Source of the DNA: an uncultured Luteitalea sp.
Lineage (GTDB): Bacteria > Acidobacteriota > Vicinamibacteria > Vicinamibacterales > Vicinamibacteraceae
Direction of reading: 5' to 3'
Length of the DNA stretch: 64,000 bases
Assembly: GCA_934541105.1 (NCBI GenBank)
Contig: CAKTDA010000003.1
Span: forward strand, 186,001-250,000
Shown here one piece after another: positions 57,620 through 64,000 of the stretch; within the stretch, counting starts at the first letter, position 1; every line of letters starts with the position of its first letter. Both the position numbers and the translations under genes were made by a program. Under the pieces are notes generated by a model that made no database searches, was not told where the DNA came from, and saw only the letters and a list, made by a program, of their open reading frames with translations.

Positions 57620-59029
57620 GTGACCACGACTGACGGTTCGCCCGAACGGGGACGCGCTCGACGGCCCGGATGGAAGCTGCTCGCGGGCACCGCGGCGCTC
57701 GCCGCCCTGTTCGCGGTCGGCGTCACGGCACTGCTCGTGAACATCTTCGAGCGCAAGCAGGAGGCGCGCGACACGTTCTTCCGCGTCGTCGAGCTCGACG
57801 ACGAGACGACGGACCCCGAGATCTGGGGCAAGAACTTCCCGTTCCAGTACGACACCTACAAGCGCACGGTGGACCAGGAGCGCACGCGTTATGGCGGCAG
57901 CGAGGCCGTGCCGCGGTCGCCGACCGCGGCCGATCCGCGCACGGTCGTCGCCCAGTCGCGCCTCGAGGAGGATCCGCGGCTGAAGACGATGTGGGCCGGA
58001 TACCCGTTCTCCCACGACTTCCGTGAGGAGCGCGGGCACGCCTACATGCTGACCGACCAGATCTATACCGAGCGCCAGCAGGTCGCCAGGCAGCCCGGCA
58101 CCTGCATCCATTGCCACGGGTCCGTCTACGTGCCCTACAAGAAGCTGGGCGGAGGCGACCTGATCAAGGGCTTCGAGATCATGAACCAGATGCCCTTCGG
58201 CGAGGCCCGCAAGCACGTGGACCACCCCGTGGCGTGCATCGACTGCCATGCGCCCGACACGATGCAGTTGCGGGTGACGCGGCCCGGCTTCCTCGAGGGC
58301 ATCAGGCTCGTGAAGGCGAAGCAGGGGATCGAGAACTACGACGTGAACACGATGGCCACGCGGCAGGAGATGCGCACCTACGTCTGCGGCCAGTGCCACG
58401 TCGAGTACTACTTCAAGGGGACCGAGAAGCGGCTCACCTACCCCTGGCACAACGGCATCAAGGCCGACGAGATCCTGGCGTACTACGACAAGGAAGGCTT
58501 CTCCGACTGGACGCACGCCGAGACGGGTGCCGCCACGCTCAAGGCGCAGCACCCGGAGTTCGAGCTCTACAACCAGGGCATCCACGCGCGCTCAGGCGTG
58601 GCCTGCGCCGACTGCCACATGCCCTACCAGAGGCAGGGCGCGCTGAAGGTCACCGATCACCAGGTCCGCAGCCCGCTGCTCAACATCAACCGCGCATGCC
58701 AGAGCTGCCACAAGTGGTCGGAGGCCGAGCTCCTCACGCGCGCCGAGACCATCCAGGAGCGCGTCTTCGCCCTGCGCAACCGCGCCATGGACGCACTCGT
58801 CGCGCTCATCGCCGACCAGAAGGCCGCGCGCGAGCGTGGCGCCACCGACGCGCAGCTGGCCGAGCCTCGTCGCCAGCAGCGCTCCGCGCAGTTCCTGCTC
58901 GATTTCGTCGAAGCCGAGAACTCGATGGGGTTCCACGCACCGGAGGAGGCCGAACGGCTGCTCGCGGTGTCGATCGACCTCGCGCGCCAGGGGCAGATTG
59001 CCCTCCTGCGCAGCGGCGCGCCGCAATAA
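57620..59029 (+). CDS. nrfA: ammonia-forming cytochrome c nitrite reductase, CxxCH active-site variant
   Basis: NrfA reduces nitrite to ammonium in the periplasm (DNRA). The 469-residue protein has an N-terminal membrane anchor or signal (about 19-41) and five haem motifs: CIHCH (162-166), CIDCH (206-210), CGQCH (256-260), CADCH (329-333) and CQSCH (360-364). The order matches NrfA, but the first motif, normally CxxCK with lysine on the catalytic haem, is CxxCH, as in a minority class including Campylobacter. The VEYYF segment with the conserved tyrosine after haem 3 and TYPWHNGI are present. GTG 57620 has GAGGAG about ten bases upstream. Forms an operon with nrfH. Confidence 0.94.
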   Translation: MTTTDGSPERGRARRPGWKLLAGTAALAALFAVGVTALLVNIFERKQEARDTFFRVVELDDETTDPEIWGKNFPFQYDTYKRTVDQERTRYGGSEAVPRSPTAADPRTVVAQSRLEEDPRLKTMWAGYPFSHDFREERGHAYMLTDQIYTERQQVARQPGTCIHCHGSVYVPYKKLGGGDLIKGFEIMNQMPFGEARKHVDHPVACIDCHAPDTMQLRVTRPGFLEGIRLVKAKQGIENYDVNTMATRQEMRTYVCGQCHVEYYFKGTEKRLTYPWHNGIKADEILAYYDKEGFSDWTHAETGAATLKAQHPEFELYNQGIHARSGVACADCHMPYQRQGALKVTDHQVRSPLLNINRACQSCHKWSEAELLTRAETIQERVFALRNRAMDALVALIADQKAARERGATDAQLAEPRRQQRSAQFLLDFVEAENSMGFHAPEEAERLLAVSIDLARQGQIALLRSGAPQ

Positions 59030-59037
59030 AGGGGGAT

Positions 59038-59066
59038 GCAGGGCGCGCTCGGGGAGCGCGCCCTGC
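59038..59066. terminator. strong bidirectional hairpin
   Basis: A perfect 13-base-pair stem: GCAGGGCGCGCTC (59038-59050) and GAGCGCGCCCTGC (59054-59066) with a GGG loop, nine bases after the nrfA stop and before the end of the opposing porin gene. Confidence 0.85.
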
Positions 59067-59094
59067 CTTCCGCGCGCCGCACCTGTAGCGCGCC

Positions 59095-60570
59095 CTACCT
59101 GCCGATGCGGAGCACCTGCTCGACGTAGGCGAACCAGAGACGGTCGCCCCTGAAGGTGCCGGTGACGACGCGGCCTCCCGAGACGTGGCCGACGAACGCG
59201 TTCACCGACCACTGCCGCGTGATCGTCACGTCGGCCGAGGCCTCGATGGACGTCCCGAGGTCGCGCGATCCGTTCGATCGCCGTCCGGAGTAGCCGAACG
59301 CGCCGCCTTCCTCGAGTGTCGCGCCGCTGCCGATGTACCAGAGGTCGGCGGACGAGGCGAGCCGGAGCGCGTGCACGTCGAGCCGTAGCCCCACACGCGG
59401 CGTCGGCCGCGCCATCACCTGCACGAACGCATCGTCCACGTTCATCGTCGAGAACGTCGTCGTCTGCGAGTAGCGCCGGACGGTCGGCAGCACCGGGAAG
59501 TACGTGCCGTGCGTGCCGTCCGTTGCCGACTCGTCGCCGCTCGTGTGCAGCAGGCCCGCCCGCACCCACGGCGCCCATCGGGCCGACGTCCACTGGTAGC
59601 CGCCTTCGAGGGCGACGGCGGCGCCCTCGTGATCCTGCCCGTACCAGTCGCCGCGCTGCAGCACACCCCACGCGAGCGCATCGGCCGACCCCGGTCCCAC
59701 CGGGTACGAGCCGACGAGCGAGCCTCCGTAACTCGTGATGCCGACGTCCACCGCGGCCGCACTGCGCCCCATGTTGTCGGGCCGCTGGGTGACGCGGCGA
59801 TCGTCGTCGTACCGCAGGACGAACGCCTGCAGTTGTGTGCGTGGGAGTCTCGAGTTCGGCTGCACGCTCACGGTGCCGCCGACAACGCTGACGTCGTCGA
59901 TCGTGGGGCCCGCGACGCGTGCGAATCCGCCCTGCGTGGGCCGGAACGCGATGGCGGTGGCCTTCACGACACCGCGCGTGAGGTCGCCGCGCACGCCGTC
60001 GAAGCCGCGCTGGTAGATGGACCATTCGAACTCGCCAAGGATGCGCGAGTCGAGCCGCTGCCTCTTCAGGGCCTCGATGCGTGCATTGCCGCTCGGCGCC
60101 TCGGCGCCCGAGGCATAGGCCATCCGGCCGACGGTGACGTCGAGGCCCGGCAGCACCTGCCTGAACCGCGCGTTCGCGTACCGGAGCCAGAGCTGCTGGG
60201 GGTGCGTGCGGCGGCCGCCCTGGTCGTAGTAGAGCGCGCCGAGCCCGAGCGGGCCGGGGCCGCTTGCCGACGTCGGCAACCCGAGGAACCCGACGTGCTG
60301 CGCCGTGAGCTGGACGTCGATGCGCGACCATGCGCGCTTCAGCTCGACCTGGAGGCGATTGGCGAGGTAGGTGGAATCGGGTTGTCCACCCCCCGGCTCC
60401 GGCTCGAAGAAGCGCCATGATTCGAGTCGTGTCGTGTCACGCACCGAGAGTTCGAACCCTCCGGGTGCACTCGACGCCGCTGGCGCCTGCGCATGGACGG
60501 GCGGCGCCCCGGCAGAGGCGAGGACGATGGCAAGACCAGGGATCGACAGGCGGAAGGCACGCGGCGTCAC
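59095..60570 (-). CDS. alginate-export-type outer-membrane porin
   Basis: A 491-residue beta-barrel protein with a signal peptide (residues 1-30, ending PPVHAQ). Alternating aromatic strands, the N-terminal RLQVELKRAWSRIDVQLTAQH segment (broken over residues 66-86) and the final aromatic/Arg residues (VEQVLRIGR) fit the alginate export (AlgE/PF13372-like) family. In nitrite-reducing bacteria such porins often accompany Nrf systems, which suggests anion or nitrite passage, but substrate is inferred. GTG 60570 is chosen for the signal peptide. Confidence 0.78.
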   Translation of the reverse strand: MTPRAFRLSIPGLAIVLASAGAPPVHAQAPAASSAPGGFELSVRDTTRLESWRFFEPEPGGGQPDSTYLANRLQVELKRAWSRIDVQLTAQHVGFLGLPTSASGPGPLGLGALYYDQGGRRTHPQQLWLRYANARFRQVLPGLDVTVGRMAYASGAEAPSGNARIEALKRQRLDSRILGEFEWSIYQRGFDGVRGDLTRGVVKATAIAFRPTQGGFARVAGPTIDDVSVVGGTVSVQPNSRLPRTQLQAFVLRYDDDRRVTQRPDNMGRSAAAVDVGITSYGGSLVGSYPVGPGSADALAWGVLQRGDWYGQDHEGAAVALEGGYQWTSARWAPWVRAGLLHTSGDESATDGTHGTYFPVLPTVRRYSQTTTFSTMNVDDAFVQVMARPTPRVGLRLDVHALRLASSADLWYIGSGATLEEGGAFGYSGRRSNGSRDLGTSIEASADVTITRQWSVNAFVGHVSGGRVVTGTFRGDRLWFAYVEQVLRIGR

Positions 60571-60674
60571 AGGGCGGGGGAGAGCAAGCTCGATGCCGTC
60601 GTTCCGGCCGGTCCACACCGGGGTTGCGCACGGCTGCGCCGCAGATGCCGCGTGGCCGGGCACGGACTTCTCCA

Positions 60675-60699
60675 GCCGCGGCCGGTGAAAGTCCGCGGC
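60675..60699. promoter_or_regulatory. inverted repeat GCCGCGG/CCGCGGC in divergent region
   Basis: GCCGCGG (60675-60681) and CCGCGGC (60693-60699) form a symmetric site with an 11-base spacer in the 176-base divergent gap between the porin and the 60747 gene. Could be an operator or simply a GC-rich palindrome. Confidence 0.35.
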
Positions 60700-60746
60700 C
60701 GCGACGCAACTGTCCACCATTTCCCGCCCGGCACGTAATTGCCGGC

Positions 60747-61679
60747 ATGATGACGAGATTCCCCTTCGTGCGGATGGCACAGGCGCTTGGTGCGAGGGCG
60801 CTGTTCGGCGTCCTCTGCCTGGCCACGGCGCCGACGCCCGTCTGCGCGCGGCAGGTCGAGGCGCAGCCCGTGCGTCCGCCCGCGCCCGTCGCGGTCGCAC
60901 CTGCCCCGCCCGTTGCCGTGGCGCCATCCGTGGTGGACCAGAACGCCCACGAGACGCGCGAGCAGTTGCGACAGCTGCTCTCCGATCACCCGCCCGCGTT
61001 GCGCGAAGTGCTCCAGCGCGACCCGGGCCTGCTCACGAATGCCGACTACCTCGCCCCGTATCCCCGCGTGGCGGCGTTCATCGCCGGTCACCCGGAAGTC
61101 GCGCGGGCTCCGGCGTTCTACCTGGGCAGCCCCGTGCAGCACGAGGAGCGCAGCGGCGACTGGATGTGGCGCGAGATGTTCAGCGCGGTGACGATGGGCT
61201 CGCTGTTCCTCCTCCTCGGGCTCGGTTTCGGCTGGATCGTGCGCACGGCGCTGGATCATCGCCGCTGGCAGCGCGTGTCGAAGGTGCAGGTCGAGACGCA
61301 CAGCAAGATCCTCGATCGCCTCACGTCGAGCGAGGATCTCCGGGCCTACATGTCCAGTCCGGCCGGCCGGCAGTTCCTGGAGTCCGCCCCAATCGCACTC
61401 GACGCAGGTCGACAGGGATCGATTGCGGCACCGGTTGCGCGCATCATGTGGTCGATGCAGGTCGGTGTGGTGACGCTGCTCGGTGGACTTGCGCTGTTGG
61501 TCGTCAGCCGCTCGGTGATTGACGATGCCGCGCAGCCCCTGCGCGTCCTGGGCGTGCTGTCGATGGCCATCGGCGCAGGCTTCCTGGTCTCGGCCGGCCT
61601 GTCGTACGCGCTGTCGCGTCACCTCGGTCTCTTCCGCGCGACGGCATCCGATGGCCGACCCTCCGTCCCGCAGGCGTGA
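60747..61679 (+). CDS. membrane protein of unknown function, sigma-factor neighbour
   Basis: A 310-residue protein with an N-terminal signal or membrane segment (residues 10-34), a proline/alanine/valine-rich linker (about 38-62), a helical soluble part (RQLLSDHPPALREVLQRDP, residues 75-93) and two groups of membrane helices at about residues 150-170 and 230-285. I do not recognise a family. The middle segment resembles the periplasmic part of membrane proteins controlled by ECF sigma factors. Two bases from the sigma gene, so the three genes probably form one operon. Confidence 0.7.
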   Translation: MMTRFPFVRMAQALGARALFGVLCLATAPTPVCARQVEAQPVRPPAPVAVAPAPPVAVAPSVVDQNAHETREQLRQLLSDHPPALREVLQRDPGLLTNADYLAPYPRVAAFIAGHPEVARAPAFYLGSPVQHEERSGDWMWREMFSAVTMGSLFLLLGLGFGWIVRTALDHRRWQRVSKVQVETHSKILDRLTSSEDLRAYMSSPAGRQFLESAPIALDAGRQGSIAAPVARIMWSMQVGVVTLLGGLALLVVSRSVIDDAAQPLRVLGVLSMAIGAGFLVSAGLSYALSRHLGLFRATASDGRPSVPQA

Positions 61680-61680
61680 C

Positions 61681-62250
61681 ATGCACGAACACGGCACCGA
61701 CGTCCTCCCGCTCGCTCCAGCCGCTGCCGGCGAGACCTTCGTGGTGCGCGAGGACGAGTTCCGCCTGATCTACGACAGGACGTCGCGGCCGCTGTGGGCA
61801 TACCTGTGGCGCCTGACCCGCGACGCGCACGTCGCCGACGACCTGCTGCAGGAGACGTACTACCGGTTCCTGCGAACGCCGGGGCACTACGAGAACGCGG
61901 ATCACGAGCGCCATGCGCTCTATCGGATCGCGACCAACCTCGTGCACGACGCGCGCCGCCGGGTGCGCCCGGCCATGGTGTCGATCGACGACACGGCCGG
62001 CGACACGCTGCCGGGGTCGCGCGACGCCGTCCACGCGAGTTGCGATCGCGCCGACGTGCAGCGCGCGCTCGCGCAGTTGAAGGCGCGCGACAAGGAACTG
62101 TTGTGGCTCGCGTATGCCGAGGGATCGTCACACCGCGAGATTGCCGCGTCCCTGGGGTTGAGCGCCGGCAGCGTCAGGACGCTGCTGTTCCGCGCGCGCC
62201 GGCGGTTCGCGGCGCTGTTGCCGCGCACGTCGCGGAAGGGAGAGGCGTGA
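61681..62250 (+). CDS. ECF RNA polymerase sigma factor
   Basis: A 189-residue extracytoplasmic-function sigma factor. Region 2 is seen as EFRLIYDRTSRPLWAYLWRL and DDLLQETYYRFLRT (broken over residues 27-62), region 4 as QLKARDKELLWLAYAEGSS and HREIAASLGLSAGSVRTLLFRARR. The next gene encodes an anti-sigma factor that overlaps by one base. Target promoters and signal are unknown; the upstream membrane protein is the most likely regulon member. Confidence 0.92.
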   Translation: MHEHGTDVLPLAPAAAGETFVVREDEFRLIYDRTSRPLWAYLWRLTRDAHVADDLLQETYYRFLRTPGHYENADHERHALYRIATNLVHDARRRVRPAMVSIDDTAGDTLPGSRDAVHASCDRADVQRALAQLKARDKELLWLAYAEGSSHREIAASLGLSAGSVRTLLFRARRRFAALLPRTSRKGEA

Positions 62251-62702
62251 TGCCGACCTGCGCCCACGAAGACTCGGTGCTCGCGGCGACGCGGGCCATG
62301 CCGGCCCAGCCGATGCCCGATGCGCTGCTCGCGCACATGGCCGACTGCGATGACTGCCGCGAACTGCACGTCGTGGCGTCGGTGCTCCGCGCGGATCGCG
62401 ACGACGCGGTGGCGCACGCGCGGGTTCCGTCGGCGGGCCAGGTCTGGTGGCGGGCCGAACTGCGCGCCCGGCACGAAGCCGCGGCAGCCGCGACGCGGCC
62501 CATCACCGTCGTGAGCGGCCTTGCCGCGGCCTGCCTCGTCGGCCTCGTCGCGTCGCTGGCGGGCGTGCTCGTCGTGTGGCTCCAGCAGGCAGTTGGCGCG
62601 TGGCCCGCGCTCCCGGCAGGGCGGCTCGCTATGTGGCTCGCCCTCGCCGCAGTCGTCGTCGCAACGCCGCTCGTCCTGCTGTTCGTGCTCCGGGAGGAGT
62701 AG
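62250..62702 (+). CDS. zinc-finger anti-sigma factor
   Basis: A 150-residue membrane-anchored anti-sigma factor. The N-terminal zinc-binding ZAS/zf-HC2 domain shows His29-x3-Cys33-x2-Cys36 (HMADCDDC), and two membrane helices span about residues 83-108 and 118-146. It would hold the ECF sigma factor inactive until signal. The ATG overlaps the sigma stop by one base, and AGGGAGAGG lies just upstream. The stop is one base from the end of the opposing gene. Confidence 0.88.
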   Translation: MPTCAHEDSVLAATRAMPAQPMPDALLAHMADCDDCRELHVVASVLRADRDDAVAHARVPSAGQVWWRAELRARHEAAAAATRPITVVSGLAAACLVGLVASLAGVLVVWLQQAVGAWPALPAGRLAMWLALAAVVVATPLVLLFVLREE

Positions 62703-62703
62703 C

Positions 62704-63429
62704 TCACCCACCCATCCAGACCTGCACGGAGCGCACCTCACCGGGCTGTCCTTCGATTGCCAGCGCGCCGCACACGTCGGCGGCGGGGGGGCGCAGATCG
62801 CGCACGTAGAGCGGGGCGTCGTGGCCGGGCAGCCGCACGCGGCGCCAGCCGTCGGCATCCGGGTCGCCATCGACATCCACGCCGAGCCCCCCGCGCAACC
62901 CGGCTCCCGTCGTCTTCAGCACGGCTTCCTTGCGCGTCCACAACTGGTGGAACCGCGTCACGCGCGCCTCGCCATCGCAGGCCGCAAGTTGCGCATGGTC
63001 CTCGGGCGAGAAGAAGCGTCGTGCGAGCGCGAGGACGTCGCGCCGCGGGTCGACGTGCTCGACGTCCACGCCGATCGGTCCGCGATCGCAGACCGCCGCG
63101 GCGGCCAGGCCGCCGCCATGCGCGACGCTGACGTGCAGCGGCTGCGGCCGTCCGTCGCGAAACGTCACCCGCGGCTTGCCGGATGGGCCGACGGCCCAGC
63201 CCATCTCGCTGGGATCCGGGGCTGCTGGCGGGTCGGTCTCGAGAGAGATCCGCAAGGCGACGAGCATCCGCGCGGCGAGATGCGCGGCGAGGAAGAGCCC
63301 TTGTCCCGTGGGATGCAGCCGCGACCACCGCGCATGCTCGTCCTCGTCGAGGACGTGCGATGCGAGCGTGGCCGGCACCGCGGCGGCTGCCACGAACGTG
63401 ACGTCGATCACCGGCCGTGAGGCGTCCAC
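62704..63429 (-). CDS. 4'-phosphopantetheinyl transferase
   Basis: A 241-residue Sfp-type enzyme that loads phosphopantetheine on carrier proteins of fatty-acid, polyketide or non-ribosomal peptide synthesis. Signature residues are Asp122 and Glu124 in IGVDVEHV and WTRKEAVLK with Lys167-Glu168; the FFSPED segment follows. GTG 63429 is chosen because TACCCT lies six bases upstream; ATG 63492 would add 21 residues without homology. No polyketide genes are nearby, so the target carrier is unknown. Confidence 0.88.
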   Translation of the reverse strand: MDASRPVIDVTFVAAAAVPATLASHVLDEDEHARWSRLHPTGQGLFLAAHLAARMLVALRISLETDPPAAPDPSEMGWAVGPSGKPRVTFRDGRPQPLHVSVAHGGGLAAAAVCDRGPIGVDVEHVDPRRDVLALARRFFSPEDHAQLAACDGEARVTRFHQLWTRKEAVLKTTGAGLRGGLGVDVDGDPDADGWRRVRLPGHDAPLYVRDLRPPAADVCGALAIEGQPGEVRSVQVWMGG

Positions 63430-63435
63430 CCGACG

Positions 63436-63441
63436 AGGGTA
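63436..63441 (-). promoter_or_regulatory. -10 hexamer TACCCT, leaderless start
   Basis: Minus-strand TACCCT six bases before GTG 63429 of the phosphopantetheinyl transferase gene. Confidence 0.4.
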
Positions 63442-63558
63442 CTGCAAGCGATTGCCCGGCACCGAGCGCGGCGTGTACGATCGGTCAGACATCCGCCGCG
63501 TCACACGTTGCACACCTGATGGGCCCTGGCACAGCGATCCGGGGCAGAGCGAGGCGAC

Positions 63559-64000
63559 ATGCCCACACCACGTCTGCCCTGGGACGTCATCGTCCCCGAG
63601 GCGTCCGATCAGCGCGATGCGCGCACGCGCCAGGAACCCGCGCCACACGCCCCCTCACACGGTGCACGGATCCGCGTGTGCGTCCATGGCTCGGCGGCCG
63701 TGCGTCTCGCCGCCGTGCAGCGCCACGCGCGCGCGCACGCCGGCCGCGGCATCCGCGTCCTCGCCCCCACGCACGATCACGCGCACGATGCCGTCCGCCA
63801 CGTGCTTGCCGACATGCCCGCGAGCCTGGGCGTCGACCGCGGCGGGTGGGTCGGCTTCAGCGTGCGCCTGGCGACACCTGCGCTCATCGCCAGGGGCCTG
63901 ACGCCCGTCTCCGGCCTCGGCTTCGAGGCCGTTGTCGCGCGTGTCGTCGCCCGCGCCCGGGAGGAGGACGCGCTCGGCTACTTCGGTGATGCGAGCCGCC
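63559..64000 (+). CDS. N-terminal part of probable AddB/RecB-type nuclease-family protein (window edge)
   Basis: An open reading frame from ATG 63559 runs without stop to the window end (147 residues visible). After a charged N-terminus it shows VHGSAAVRLAAVQRHARAHA, RGIRVLAPTHDHAHDAVRHVL (broken), WVGFSVRLATPALIARGLTPV and GFEAVVARVVARARE. This pattern, a G-x-A-x-x-Arg start, a strand ending LAP and the GF-x-L-x-R-L segment, resembles N-termini of AddB-like exonuclease or PD-(D/E)XK nuclease-family proteins; this is memory-based. No Walker motif lies in the visible part. Divergent from the phosphopantetheinyl transferase gene with 129 bases between starts. Confidence 0.5.
   Translation, partial: MPTPRLPWDVIVPEASDQRDARTRQEPAPHAPSHGARIRVCVHGSAAVRLAAVQRHARAHAGRGIRVLAPTHDHAHDAVRHVLADMPASLGVDRGGWVGFSVRLATPALIARGLTPVSGLGFEAVVARVVARAREEDALGYFGDASR

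Noticed and set aside
1..64000. Search for tRNA, rRNA, insertion sequences and prophage genes
   Set aside because: No cloverleaf with a conserved T-loop, rRNA core motif, transposase or integrase was recognised, and gaps between genes are too small to hide them.

Overview
This 64 kb window is strongly GC-rich, gene-dense chromosome (no gap above about 200 bases). It very probably comes from a soil Acidobacteriota, most likely class Vicinamibacteria (Luteitalea/Vicinamibacter-like). That assignment rests on gene families, not on a search: the DUF1553/DUF1501/PVC-type cytochrome set, DUF5916, Tat-exported TIM-barrel sugar isomerase/epimerase homologues, an acidobacterial-style VWA/TPR pair and an M56-peptidase/TonB fusion next to a BlaI repressor. 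I see no tRNA, rRNA, CRISPR array, insertion sequence or prophage.

Layout. 1-4.6 kb: lysine/diaminopimelate operon (aspartokinase 3' part, dapB, dapA, dapD, an M20 deacylase and a small zinc-ribbon protein) with overlapping start/stop codons. 4.7-14.4 kb: mixed housekeeping and secreted genes (small zincin, DUF1080, NamZ-like muramidase, ilvE, APC permease, RluA pseudouridine synthase, PAP2 protein, esterase, Zn-alcohol dehydrogenase). 14.4-22.6 kb: PVC-type cytochrome, DUF2891, VOC protein, homocysteine methyltransferase, peroxiredoxin, MltB, 3-hydroxyisobutyrate dehydrogenase. 22.7-30.7 kb: a co-directional cluster with DUF4127, a permease, a hydantoinase-A-like protein, a 104-residue HExxH protein, a BadF-type kinase and NanE, ending in a lipoprotein with an RNase A-like (CdiA-CT type) toxin domain and a CdiI-like immunity gene. 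30.7-36.3 kb: GNAT, sulfatase/TIM-barrel pair, VWA/TPR pair. 36.3-42 kb: large NAD-glutamate dehydrogenase and a glycoamylase-domain (GH144-like) protein. 42-50.4 kb: BlaI/M56-TonB regulator pair, then DUF1553, DUF1501 and a DUF2231-haem-repeat protein. 50.5-57 kb: DUF5916, TIM-barrel protein, transhydrogenase pntAb-pntB, FAD amine oxidase. 57-60.6 kb: NrfH-NrfA ammonia-forming nitrite reductase and an alginate-export-type porin. 60.7-64 kb: membrane protein, ECF sigma and anti-sigma factors, 4'-phosphopantetheinyl transferase, and the start of a probable exonuclease/helicase-family protein.

Two genome-level signals stand out. First, a TANNNT hexamer (mostly TACACT, TACAAT or TAGAAT) lies 5-9 bases before a dozen start codons, many without a Shine-Dalgarno sequence; this implies leaderless mRNAs and fixes several ambiguous starts. 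Second, heptanucleotide direct repeats (RTTCRGC units, and a GTATCGG-like set) sit in several promoter-bearing gaps.

The most interesting candidate system is the lipoprotein RNase A-like toxin with its overlapping immunity gene at 29868-30715, fused transcriptionally to an amino-sugar salvage operon.
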